Assembly (NCBI RefSeq): GCF_017301335.1
Contig: NZ_CP071247.1
Span: 1,798,001 to 1,862,000, forward strand
DNA: 64,000 bases
DNA from: Marinobacter salinisoli
GTDB lineage: Bacteria > Pseudomonadota > Gammaproteobacteria > Pseudomonadales > Oleiphilaceae
Direction of reading: 5' to 3'
The notes under the pieces: model-generated
Told to the model about the DNA's origin: nothing
Seen by the model: the letters and a program-made list of their open reading frames with translations, nothing else
The model's database searches: none
Shown here: positions 1-7,983 of the stretch, piece by piece
Layout of the letters: every line of letters starts with the position of its first letter
How positions within the stretch are numbered: position 1 is the stretch's first letter
Translations under genes and position numbers: made by a program

Positions 1-348
1 CATCAGTGGCGGCAGGAATGTTGATTCCAGAATATCCCGCAATCCGAGCGCGTAGGTTTTCCGATGGTTGGCCGGATCGAAGGCATGAAACTGATTCACG
101 GCGGTCTGAATCTGGGTCAGGCCTGGCCGCATGGAGTCCCGAAAGCGGCGCGCCAGCGGCGTTGGCACCATTTGATGGCCCTGACGGGTAAACAGCGGAT
201 CGTCGAAGTGGTCCCGCAGGCGTGACAGCGAGTGGCTGACCGCCGGTTGTGTCAGGTTCAGGGCCTGCGCGGCGCGGGTAAGGCTTCCTTCCCGGTAAAT
301 GGTGTCAAACACGTGCAGCAGGTTCAGGTCCAGTCGGTTCAGTGCCAC
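1..348 (-). CDS. LysR-type transcriptional regulator, N-terminal part (cut by window edge)
   Basis: First 116 residues of a LysR-family regulator; the rest lies left of the window. I chose the GTG start at 348: a GGAG lies six bases upstream and an in-frame TAA lies four codons before it, so no longer start is possible. The reading frame opens with a typical LysR winged helix (LLHVFDTIYREGSLTRAA, then TQPAVSHSLSRLRDHFDDPLF), which binds DNA; the effector domain is not visible. It is divergent from the acyl-CoA dehydrogenase operon starting at 496, with 147 bases between, so it is the natural candidate regulator of that operon (inference). The family call is firm; the inducer is unknown. Confidence 0.9.
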   Translation of the reverse strand, partial: MALNRLDLNLLHVFDTIYREGSLTRAAQALNLTQPAVSHSLSRLRDHFDDPLFTRQGHQMVPTPLARRFRDSMRPGLTQIQTAVNQFHAFDPANHRKTYALGLRDILESTFLPPLM

Positions 349-369
349 GGGAAGCTCCAGTTAATACGC

Positions 370-380
370 ATAAGAATTAT
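370..380. promoter_or_regulatory. Possible LysR operator dyad
   Basis: A short perfect inverted repeat, ATAA-GAA-TTAT, sits in the A/T-rich gap between the divergent LysR gene and the acyl-CoA dehydrogenase operon. LysR proteins usually bind short A/T-rich dyads in such gaps. The site is short and could be chance in A/T-rich DNA. Confidence 0.25.
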
Positions 381-495
381 TGATGATAAACGATAAGTAA
401 AATTCAGTCGCGTAATAGATGTACGCCACCTAGACTGGTCTCAACGTGAAGATAAAGGCGCACTCCCGAAGTGCCGATTCAGTGAGGACACGGCA

Positions 496-1707
496 ATGGA
501 CTTCAATATTTCCGAGAAAGGTCAGGACTATCTCAACCGCGTGAAAAAGTTTATGGCGGAGGAGATTTTTCCCATTGAGGAGCAGTACTACAAAGACATG
601 GCTGCTCTGGACAATCGCTGGGTAGAGTTACCCGTCATTCGGGAGCTGAAAGAGAAGGCCAGGGCGCAGGGCCTTTGGAACATGTTTTTTCCGGACGACA
701 AGTATGGCTGTGGTCTGCTCAATTCCGACTATGCCCTGATCGCCGAAGAGACCGGCCGAAGCTTCATTGCGCCGGAAATTTTCAACTGCAATGCGCCAGA
801 CACCGGCAACATGGAAGTGCTCATTCATTATGGCTCCGAAGAGCAGAAAGCCGAGTGGCTGCCGCGTTTGCTCAGTGGTGAAATCCGCTCAGCCTTCTGC
901 ATGACCGAGCCCGCCGTGGCGTCTTCCGATGCAACCAATATGGAAGCAACGGCCATCGTCGAAGGCGAGGAAGTGGTCCTCAACGGTCGCAAATGGTGGA
1001 GCACCGGCGTTGGTCACCCGGACTGCAAGGTTGCCATTTTCATGGGGCTGACGGATCCGGATGCCCACAAGCACCGCCGGCATTCCATGGTGCTGGTGCC
1101 GATGGATACCCCGGGGGTGAAGGTCGAGCGCATGCTGCCGGTGTTCGGCGCGTACGATGAGCCTTACGGTCACGGTGAAGTGGTGTTCGACAATGTTCGC
1201 CTGCCCAAGAGTGCCTTCATAGCAGGCCCGGGTCGGGGTTTTGAAATCGCCCAGGGACGTCTTGGGCCGGGACGTGTCCATCATTGCATGCGGGCGATTG
1301 GCGCTGCCGAGCGCACTCTGGAAATCCTCATCAAGCGGGCAATGACCCGAGAAGCCTTCGGCCGGCCAATCGCCAAGCTGGGCGGTAATCCAGACATTAT
1401 TGCCAACGCCCGTATGGCCATCGAACAGGCGCGACTGCTTACTCTGAAATGCGCCTGGGCGCTGGATACCAAGGGCATCATGGGGGCGTTGCAGGAAGTC
1501 TCGATGATCAAGGCTGTGATTCCCTCCATGCTGCAGACCATCGTGGATCAGGCCATTCAGATTCATGGTGGCGCCGGAGTCAGTGATGACGATTTCCCGC
1601 TGACCCAGCTGTTTGCCTATGCGCGGGTTCTTCGCCTGGCGGATGGGCCGGATGAGGTGCATCGTGCGATGGTGGCGCGTCTTGAGATGCGCAAGTACAA
1701 GCAGTGA
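496..1707 (+). CDS. Acyl-CoA dehydrogenase, ACAD10/ACAD11 type
   Basis: FAD-dependent acyl-CoA dehydrogenase of 403 residues, the usual length for the family. The motif MTEPAVASSDATN near residues 136-148 is typical of the ACAD10/11 branch rather than of fatty-acid beta-oxidation enzymes; KWWSTGVG (about 165-172) and QIHGGAGVSDDDFPL (about 355-369) are the FAD/substrate segments, followed by DGPDEVHRA near 383. ACAD10/11 enzymes and the bacterial levulinate enzyme LvaC are known to work with an APH-type kinase on 4-hydroxyacyl-CoAs; that kinase is encoded two genes downstream here. First gene of an apparent five-gene operon ending near 5149. The exact substrate cannot be read from sequence. 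Confidence 0.93.
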   Translation: MDFNISEKGQDYLNRVKKFMAEEIFPIEEQYYKDMAALDNRWVELPVIRELKEKARAQGLWNMFFPDDKYGCGLLNSDYALIAEETGRSFIAPEIFNCNAPDTGNMEVLIHYGSEEQKAEWLPRLLSGEIRSAFCMTEPAVASSDATNMEATAIVEGEEVVLNGRKWWSTGVGHPDCKVAIFMGLTDPDAHKHRRHSMVLVPMDTPGVKVERMLPVFGAYDEPYGHGEVVFDNVRLPKSAFIAGPGRGFEIAQGRLGPGRVHHCMRAIGAAERTLEILIKRAMTREAFGRPIAKLGGNPDIIANARMAIEQARLLTLKCAWALDTKGIMGALQEVSMIKAVIPSMLQTIVDQAIQIHGGAGVSDDDFPLTQLFAYARVLRLADGPDEVHRAMVARLEMRKYKQ

Positions 1708-1755
1708 GGCGGATGTAGTCAGGCGAAAAAATTCAACAGAACAACGGGAAACACC

Positions 1756-2577
1756 ATGACACAGAGAGTATTCATCACAGGCGGTGCAAGTGGGTTGGGG
1801 CGCGCTTTGGCGCTGCGCTATGCCAAAGACGGTGCCAGGGTTTGTATTGGTGACATCAACCCGGAACAGGGTGCGGGTGTCGAGCAGGAGATCAATACAG
1901 CCGGCGGTGAAGGCTTTTTCATCGAGTGTAATGTCCGCCGTCTGACCGATCTTGAGAAGGCTCGTGATGCCGTGGTCGAGAAGTGGGGCGGCGTGGATGT
2001 AGTGATCAACAACGCAGGCGTGGCCTCGGCCGGTTCCATTGAAGAAACCTCCATAGCGGACTGGGAGTGGATTCTGGATATCAACGTGCTGGGGGTTGTT
2101 CGGGGCTGCAAAGCGTTTACCCCCCAGTTCAAAGAGCAGGGGTCCGGTGCCTTCGTGAACATCGCTTCCATGGCCGGATTGATGCTTGCACCGCTGATGG
2201 ATAGCTACAATGTGTCCAAAGCCGGGGTGATTGCGTTGTCGGAAACCCTGAGCCAGGAATTGCGGGATGATGGCATTCATGTGAGCTGTGTCTGCCCGGC
2301 CTTTTTCCAGACCAATCTGGCGTCCACCATGCGTTCGGACATTCCCGGCGTCCAGCAAAACGTGAACAAGCTGATGAAGCGTTCGTCCATCACCGCTGAG
2401 GATGTGGCGGAGGACATCGTGCGTTCCGTCGACAACAAGAGTTTCTGGGTATTGCCCCACGCCAAGGAGCGCCGGATGTGGATGCTCAAGCGCCATGCGC
2501 CAAAAGCCTTTGACTGGCTTATGCATCAGGAAAGCAAACGTTGGATGAGCAAAATGGGTGGCAAGGCCAAGGCCTGA
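1756..2577 (+). CDS. SDR family oxidoreductase
   Basis: Classical short-chain dehydrogenase/reductase of 273 residues. The Rossmann glycine motif TGGASGLG lies at residues 8-15, NNAG near 91, and the catalytic YNVSK (Y151, K155) is intact. The C-terminal end is longer than in the minimal 250-residue SDRs and rich in Lys/Arg/Met. It lies 48 bases after the acyl-CoA dehydrogenase and 28 before the kinase, in the same direction, so it is probably co-transcribed. In this context it may oxidise or reduce a hydroxy/ketoacyl-CoA (inference). A start at 1756 is supported by purine-rich sequence (ACGGGAAAC) just upstream. Confidence 0.9.
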   Translation: MTQRVFITGGASGLGRALALRYAKDGARVCIGDINPEQGAGVEQEINTAGGEGFFIECNVRRLTDLEKARDAVVEKWGGVDVVINNAGVASAGSIEETSIADWEWILDINVLGVVRGCKAFTPQFKEQGSGAFVNIASMAGLMLAPLMDSYNVSKAGVIALSETLSQELRDDGIHVSCVCPAFFQTNLASTMRSDIPGVQQNVNKLMKRSSITAEDVAEDIVRSVDNKSFWVLPHAKERRMWMLKRHAPKAFDWLMHQESKRWMSKMGGKAKA

Positions 2578-2605
2578 TCGCCTGCAACGAGGAGGAAATA
2601 CCGAG

Positions 2606-3670
2606 ATGACGCAGATTGACCAGGCGAAGGGGGTTCGCGAGGGTGAGGAGCTGGATGCAGCGGCCGTCGATCGGTTCATGAAACAGGCCATTCCGGATCT
2701 GGCCGGTGAGCCGACGATTCGTCAGTACCCGGGTGGGGCTTCAAACCTGACGTACCAGGTGGATTACGGCGGTCGGTCTTTCGTTCTGCGCCGGCCACCC
2801 TTCGGCAAGATTGCCAAATCTGCCCACGACATGTTGCGTGAAGCCCGGGTCATGCAGGCACTCAAGCCCGTCTACCCGTACGTGCCTGACATCATCGCTG
2901 TCTGCGACGACCATGACGTCCTGGGTTGTGATTTCTACGTCATGGAGCGCCTCAAGGGCATTATTCTGCGTCAGGACTTTCCCGAAGGGTTCGATCTGAG
3001 CGAGCAGGACACCCGCAAGCTGTGCCTGAGTGTGATCGACAAACTGGTGGATCTGCACCGCGTGGATGCCAAGGCAGCGGGCTTGGATTCGCTGGGCAAG
3101 GGCGCGGGTTATGTCCAGCGTCAGATTGGTGGCTGGAGTGATCGGTTTCGCAAGTCGCGCACTGAAGACGTCGGTGACTTTGAAACCGTGATGACCTGGC
3201 TGAACGACAAGATGCCCGAGGACGTGGCGCAGGTGGTCATTCACAATGACTACCGTTTTGACAACGTGGTCCTCAACCCGGACAACCCGTTCGAAGTGAT
3301 TGGCGTGCTGGATTGGGAAATGGCCACCATTGGCGACCCCCTGATGGACCTGGGCAACAGTCTGGCCTACTGGATTCAGGCCGACGACGAGGGCCCGTTC
3401 CAGATGTTACGCCGCCAGCCGACCCACCGTCCGGGCATGCTTACCCGGAACGAGGTGGTTGCGTATTACATGGAGAAATCCGGTTTCCGCGTCGATAACT
3501 TCGATTTCTATGAGATCTACGGACTGTTCCGACTCGCGGTCATCATCCAGCAGATTTACTACCGTTTCTACCACGGCCAGACCAAAGACACGCGTTTCGC
3601 GGCTTTCGGCCATGCGGCCAACTATCTGGAGCAGCGTTGCCTGAAACTTATTGAAGCGAGCACGCTCTGA
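2606..3670 (+). CDS. APH-family phosphotransferase (ACAD10/11 N-domain, LvaA-like kinase)
   Basis: Kinase of the aminoglycoside/choline phosphotransferase fold, 354 residues. I chose ATG 2606 over an upstream start because GGAGGAAA lies eight bases before it and the upstream start would overlap the SDR gene. Visible motifs: the nucleotide-loop GGASNLTY, the catalytic loop HNDYRFDN (H213, D215), and the metal-binding LDWEMATIGDPLMDLG (D236). Proteins of this group next to acyl-CoA dehydrogenases are not antibiotic-resistance enzymes; LvaA and the kinase domains of ACAD10/11 phosphorylate the hydroxyl of 4-hydroxyacyl-CoA. The same role here is inference from neighbourhood. Its stop overlaps the next start by one base. 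Confidence 0.88.
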   Translation: MTQIDQAKGVREGEELDAAAVDRFMKQAIPDLAGEPTIRQYPGGASNLTYQVDYGGRSFVLRRPPFGKIAKSAHDMLREARVMQALKPVYPYVPDIIAVCDDHDVLGCDFYVMERLKGIILRQDFPEGFDLSEQDTRKLCLSVIDKLVDLHRVDAKAAGLDSLGKGAGYVQRQIGGWSDRFRKSRTEDVGDFETVMTWLNDKMPEDVAQVVIHNDYRFDNVVLNPDNPFEVIGVLDWEMATIGDPLMDLGNSLAYWIQADDEGPFQMLRRQPTHRPGMLTRNEVVAYYMEKSGFRVDNFDFYEIYGLFRLAVIIQQIYYRFYHGQTKDTRFAAFGHAANYLEQRCLKLIEASTL

Positions 3671-4359
3671 TGGCAACCATTTACCTGGTGCGTCACGGAC
3701 AGGCCAGTTTTGGCAAGGAAAACTACGACCAGCTGTCGCAGACTGGCTGGCAACAGGGGCGAGTGCTCGGGCGCTGGATGGTGGGCAGAATCACGCCGGA
3801 CGTGGTGTACGGTGGGGATCTGGAACGCCACCGGGAGACCGTCGAGGCCATTGCTTCGGGTTTCGGCAGCCAGTTTCCGGACATGCAGGTTGCGCCCGGA
3901 TTCAATGAGTTCGACCACAACGCCGTACTGACCCGGTTCCGCCCGGAATGGGCAGACCGCAGCGTGATGGCCCGGGACCTTCAAGCCTTCCCAAAGCCTG
4001 CCAGGGCATTTCAGGAGTCCTTCGTGCACGCGGTTCAACGCTGGGTTGCCGGAGACCATGACCAGGACTACGACGAAACCTGGCCGGCGTTTCGCAACCG
4101 CGTTCTGCAAGCCTTTGAGGACGTGATCGAGTATGCCGATGGCGGCGATGTTCTGGTTGCCACCTCGGGCGGTCCGATTTCGGTGATCTGCCAGCACCTG
4201 CTGGATCTGGACGATGCGCGGGCGCTGTCACTGAACGAGGTCATTGCCAACACCAGCGTTAGCCGGGTGTTGTACTCGGGCGCGCGGCGCAGCCTGTCCG
4301 TTTTCAATAATTACAGCCACCTGGAGGCGGAAAACCCTGCCCTGGTGACATTCCGATAA
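3670..4359 (+). CDS. Histidine phosphatase superfamily protein lacking the usual second histidine
   Basis: 229 residues, phosphoglycerate-mutase-like fold. The N-terminal phospho-acceptor motif LVRHG (H9) is intact and GGDLERHRET provides the usual Arg/His-rich segment. Where most relatives carry a second catalytic His in an SHGG-type motif, this one reads ATSGGPIS near residues 163-170, so the His is replaced by Ser165. Activity may be altered or lost. Start ATG shares one base with the stop of the kinase gene (TGATG), indicating translational coupling, so it belongs to the acyl-CoA dehydrogenase operon. It could remove phosphate from an intermediate made by the kinase, or act as a non-catalytic partner; sequence alone does not decide. 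Confidence 0.85.
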   Translation: MATIYLVRHGQASFGKENYDQLSQTGWQQGRVLGRWMVGRITPDVVYGGDLERHRETVEAIASGFGSQFPDMQVAPGFNEFDHNAVLTRFRPEWADRSVMARDLQAFPKPARAFQESFVHAVQRWVAGDHDQDYDETWPAFRNRVLQAFEDVIEYADGGDVLVATSGGPISVICQHLLDLDDARALSLNEVIANTSVSRVLYSGARRSLSVFNNYSHLEAENPALVTFR

Positions 4360-4378
4360 TCGTGTTTGAGGTGAATCC

Positions 4379-5149
4379 ATGAGTAGCAAAGACCTGTTTG
4401 ACCTGACCGGTAAGGTTGCCCTGGTGACCGGCGCCAGCCGCGGGATCGGTGAAAGCATTGCCCGCACCCTGGCCGGCAAGGGTGCCCACGTGATCGTCAG
4501 CAGCCGGAAAATCGATGGCTGCGAGGCGGTCGCCAGCAGTATTCGTGAAGCCGGCGGCAGTGCCGAGGCCTTTGCCTGCCATATCGGCGAAATGGACCAG
4601 ATCGAAGCCATCTGGGCGCATATCGAAACGACCCACGGCAAGTTGGATATCCTGGTGAACAATGCCGCATCGAATCCGTACTTTGGCCCGGTGGAGGACA
4701 CCGACCTGGCGGCGTTTAACAAGACGGTGGATGTGAACATTCGCGGCTACTTTTTCATGTGTGCCGAGGGCACGAAGCTGATGAAAAAGAGCGGTGGTGG
4801 CGCGATCGTGAACGTGGCATCGGTCAACGGTGTTATTCCGGGCCACTTCCAGGGGATCTACTCCGTTACCAAGGCCGCGGTCATTTCTATGACCAAGTCG
4901 TTTGCAATGGAGCTGGGGCAGCAGAACATCCGCGTGAATGCCCTGTTACCGGGGCTGACAGACACCAAGTTCGCCAGCGCACTGACCACCAACGAAGCGA
5001 TCAAGAAACAGGCGATGGCTCACATTCCGATGAAGCGGGTCGCCGATCCTGACGAAATGGCTGGGACGGTTCTGTACCTGGTGTCTGATGCCTCCAGTTA
5101 CACCACTGGCGCCTGCATCAACGCCGATGGTGGTTACCTGACGGTGTAA
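4379..5149 (+). CDS. SDR family oxidoreductase
   Basis: Short-chain dehydrogenase/reductase of 256 residues, the standard size. TGASRGIG (cofactor loop), NNAASNPYFGP, and YSVTK (catalytic Tyr/Lys) are all present, and the C-terminus ends in the common SYTTGACINADGG pattern. It starts 19 bases after the histidine phosphatase, with GAGGTG ahead of the ATG, and is the last gene of the operon. Relatives are often annotated as DHRS4-like or 3-oxoacyl-ACP reductases; the operon context suggests a step on hydroxy- or ketoacyl-CoA compounds, but the substrate is not known. Confidence 0.9.
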   Translation: MSSKDLFDLTGKVALVTGASRGIGESIARTLAGKGAHVIVSSRKIDGCEAVASSIREAGGSAEAFACHIGEMDQIEAIWAHIETTHGKLDILVNNAASNPYFGPVEDTDLAAFNKTVDVNIRGYFFMCAEGTKLMKKSGGGAIVNVASVNGVIPGHFQGIYSVTKAAVISMTKSFAMELGQQNIRVNALLPGLTDTKFASALTTNEAIKKQAMAHIPMKRVADPDEMAGTVLYLVSDASSYTTGACINADGGYLTV

Positions 5150-5155
5150 ACGCCA

Positions 5156-6049
5156 TTAACCGGAAGCGACGTTGGAGCTGGGTGTGCAGGTCAGCGCCTC
5201 CAGGTCGCCATCCAGGCTGGCCGCTTGCTGCTGCAAGTGGGCCAGGTGCTGGGGCCCGGATGCTTCGATCAGCTCGTGCAGCAAGGCAGTCAGGGCTGAT
5301 CGGCCGTCTTCCATCATAGATTCATAGGCGGTTCCGCGAACCTGTTCGGATTGCTTGATCAGCCGTGCCACCTCCTGATCGAACCCGGGATCATTCCGCC
5401 GGTCCAGCGCTGCCAGCAGTGCCTCCTGCCAGTTTCTTCGGCCCTGTAACCAGATCTCGGTCTGCCGACCCCGGTTTTCCGCCCAGCGCCTGACGATGGT
5501 CTTCTGCTCGTCATTCAAATCGCCGAACCAGCGTTCGATGCGTTTCTCCGCCCGCTCCGCCCGCGCTTCAACGGTCCGAACCGGCGAATCCCCCAGATAT
5601 TTCTCCCGGTATTCTTGCTGGTTATCCCGCAAGTTGCGTGCAAGTTCCTCCACCTGCTGCTCCGATAAGCTGGACAGCAAGCGTGTGGCGATCGGAACGA
5701 CACGGTCGAGTAACGGAGGGAACAGCTCAAACAAGTCCTGCTGGTGAAGCTCGACATCCCGATAGGCAAGATCCCGCTCGCTCACATCGAGCATCAGGCT
5801 GTCCAGCCACGCCTGATAGCGCGGCAGTTCACTGCTGCAGTGCCACTGACGAAATTCTTCGATATCGCGGCTGAGTTGCGCACGCTGGTCACCGGTAAGG
5901 GGGATGAAGTCATCGACCCACCAGACGATCCCCCAGTCCGCGTAGCGATAGGCCATTTTATTGGAACTGCAGGCAGCGAGCGCCAGGAGAGCCAAGGCGA
6001 CCAGGCTGGTTTTGAAAGCGCGACCAAGCAATGTGGGAAGAATGTTCAT
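5156..6049 (-). CDS. DUF6279-type lipoprotein
   Basis: 297 residues with a lipoprotein signal peptide: basic start, hydrophobic stretch, and lipobox LAAC at residues 24-27. After the lipidated Cys comes a highly charged, mostly helical region containing WGIVWWVDDF, a signature I associate with the DUF6279 family of gammaproteobacterial envelope lipoproteins of unknown role. Several Arg/Glu-rich segments suggest coiled coil. It is convergent with the SDR operon (six bases between stops) and stands alone. Start ATG 6049 is the first that gives the signal peptide. No function is known to me. Confidence 0.75.
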   Translation of the reverse strand: MNILPTLLGRAFKTSLVALALLALAACSSNKMAYRYADWGIVWWVDDFIPLTGDQRAQLSRDIEEFRQWHCSSELPRYQAWLDSLMLDVSERDLAYRDVELHQQDLFELFPPLLDRVVPIATRLLSSLSEQQVEELARNLRDNQQEYREKYLGDSPVRTVEARAERAEKRIERWFGDLNDEQKTIVRRWAENRGRQTEIWLQGRRNWQEALLAALDRRNDPGFDQEVARLIKQSEQVRGTAYESMMEDGRSALTALLHELIEASGPQHLAHLQQQAASLDGDLEALTCTPSSNVASG

Positions 6050-6333
6050 AATCCGCCGTCATCGAACCACAACCACAGTGACAGTTTAGCCTACGATAAT
6101 TCTCGCGCTGTGGACGTCGTTTGGTCGCACGAAAATGAGCAAAAAGCGCTCGGTTTGGCCATACTTGGTTTTTAAACAGGGATTTCACGGTGAGTGCCCG
6201 ACGGCGCTGACTGTTGATCTGGATTGGATTCGATTCCCGCAGACTCCGGTAATGCGTCGGCCGGAGCGTGCATTTGCGTGGGTACGGAGAGCTTACAAAC
6301 AGGAAAGTAACCTCAGGATTCGAGGACATAACC

Positions 6334-7731
6334 ATGGAAATGACACGTGTGTTGCCGCTGCTATTGGCGGGAACGGTTGCCCTGTCGGGCTGTTTCTTTG
6401 AAGAGGATGATCCGAGCAAAAGTTACGTTCGTGTGATTCACGCTTCGTCAGATGCTCCGCCCGTTGATGTGAGACTTGGCCGGAGCTTTGAGAGAGAGGG
6501 ATTGGATTACAAGCAGGCCGTTCGCTTCATCCCCAACGCTGGCACTGCCCAGTTATCGATCAACGCGGATCTTCCAGGTAGCGCGCGTGAAACCATTCTG
6601 ACCTCCAGCTACTCCTTTCGGCAGGACACCCGGTATGACTTTATAGCGGCCGGCAGGGTCGCGGACGGCTCCATCAAACCCATCTTGTTGGCCGACAACG
6701 AAGAGCTTGAGATCGGCGCTTCGGTTCGACTGCGGGTTGTGCATCTGTCACCTGATGCTCAGGCGGTGTCCCGGAATGTCGACATTTACCTGAGCGAGGT
6801 CGATGACGACGACTGGCTTGCGGCTGGGCCCGCCTTCAGGTTGGGGCTGCAGGATGTCGAGGGGCCAACCCAGGTTAGCGGGGGTCAATACAAGATTCGG
6901 GTCGCCCGAGCCGGCACCGCTGATGTTGTATTCGAGAGCAGGGGGCTGTCATTACCCGAAGGCTCGGATCTACTCATTGCAGCGGTCGATAACACCGCCG
7001 TCAGTAACAGCGCTGGGTCAGCAGGCCGCAGTCCGGTCAGTTTGATGGTAATCAACGACGACGATGTCTCCGACGTCTACGACGTTAACCAGCGTTCCGG
7101 GCTGCGCGTTGTTCACGGCTCCCCCGGCGCGCCACCGGTTGATGTTTTTGCAAACGATCAACAGGCAGTGTCTGAGTTGGCTTTCGCAAGCGTTGCCCCC
7201 TCCGCAGAGCGTGACAGTTACGCAACGGTGGCACCAGGTACGCAGAACGTGACTGTAACCGTTGCCGGTGATCGCTCCCGGGAACTCATCAGCGAGAGTC
7301 TCAGCCTCGGCACAGGCGAGGGCAAGACTGTTATCGCGTACGACCGTCCAGGGGTGGTCAAGTCACTGGTTCTGGACGATTCGGTGCGCTCGATAGCCTC
7401 TCAGGCAAGCCTGAGAGTCGTGCACGGCTCCCGCGTTGCCGGGATCGCCGGCCCCGTTAATATTTACCTGCTCCCAGAGGACAGGACCAATGTGTCGTCT
7501 GCAGTACCGATCCTGCGGGATGTGCCGTTCGGTACAGAATCCGGCTACCTGGCCATCACCCCGGAAAACTATAACCTGTTTGTTCGGGATGCGGATGGCA
7601 ACGTCAGGATCGGGCCCGTGCTGATTGGACTCCGGGCAGGTGGCATCCATACGTTCTTCGTGACGGATACCGCCGCCGGTGATCGCGCGCTGCTTATCGA
7701 GCTGGATGACAACCCTGCGCCTTTGCCCTGA
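6334..7731 (+). CDS. DUF4397-repeat lipoprotein (first of tandem pair)
   Basis: 465 residues. I chose ATG 6334 (GAGG eight bases upstream), which gives a short lipoprotein signal ending in the lipobox LSGC followed by an acidic stretch FFEEDD. The mature protein is built of four repeated beta-rich units, each opening with a variant of (V/L)RV(V/I)H-x-S: VRVIHASSDAPPVDV near residue 30, LRVVHLSPDAQ near 132, LRVVHGSPGAPPVDV near 255 and LRVVHGSRVAG near 359. This is the DUF4397 signature, found in secreted or surface proteins; some have been related to adhesion, but no activity is established. The next gene is a paralogue with the same layout. Confidence 0.85.
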   Translation: MEMTRVLPLLLAGTVALSGCFFEEDDPSKSYVRVIHASSDAPPVDVRLGRSFEREGLDYKQAVRFIPNAGTAQLSINADLPGSARETILTSSYSFRQDTRYDFIAAGRVADGSIKPILLADNEELEIGASVRLRVVHLSPDAQAVSRNVDIYLSEVDDDDWLAAGPAFRLGLQDVEGPTQVSGGQYKIRVARAGTADVVFESRGLSLPEGSDLLIAAVDNTAVSNSAGSAGRSPVSLMVINDDDVSDVYDVNQRSGLRVVHGSPGAPPVDVFANDQQAVSELAFASVAPSAERDSYATVAPGTQNVTVTVAGDRSRELISESLSLGTGEGKTVIAYDRPGVVKSLVLDDSVRSIASQASLRVVHGSRVAGIAGPVNIYLLPEDRTNVSSAVPILRDVPFGTESGYLAITPENYNLFVRDADGNVRIGPVLIGLRAGGIHTFFVTDTAAGDRALLIELDDNPAPLP

Positions 7732-7760
7732 CAGACAGCTTCTGATGCACCATCCCTTCA

Positions 7761-7781
7761 CCCCGGCATGTCCGGGGTTTT
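7761..7781 (+). terminator. Rho-independent terminator after first DUF4397 gene
   Basis: Stem CCCCGG / CCGGGG with a five-base loop, followed directly by TTTTCTT, 29 bases after the stop codon. It would separate transcription of the two tandem DUF4397 genes. Confidence 0.75.
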
Positions 7782-7822
7782 CTTGGTCTTGGCCACCCAC
7801 TTTTTACCGGTTTTGGAGATAG

Positions 7823-7840
7823 AGCGCACAAGTGTGCGCT
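7823..7840. promoter_or_regulatory. Perfect 8-bp inverted repeat upstream of second DUF4397 gene
   Basis: AGCGCACA-AG-TGTGCGCT is a perfect dyad with a two-base centre, followed by a further GTGCGA half-like element. The tiny loop fits a protein-binding operator better than a hairpin. It lies about 145 bases before the next start. No regulator can be assigned. Confidence 0.35.
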
Positions 7841-7983
7841 GATTGTGCGACGCCGATAATCCGTTTTCATCAGCAGCCCGTAGGAACAAGTGTTGCATCG
7901 TTCAGGGAATGAACAGATGCGGGTTCGAACCACTACGCTCAGGTAATCAGGTCACCAAGGCCAAAGATTGAGGAAATAACACA

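Noticed and set aside
889..2691. A 600-codon open frame on the minus strand
   Set aside because: It is antisense to the acyl-CoA dehydrogenase and SDR genes, has no family resemblance and reflects high-GC codon bias.
2606..3670. Aminoglycoside-resistance reading of the APH-fold kinase
   Set aside because: Motifs and operon context match the ACAD10/11-LvaA group, not resistance enzymes.
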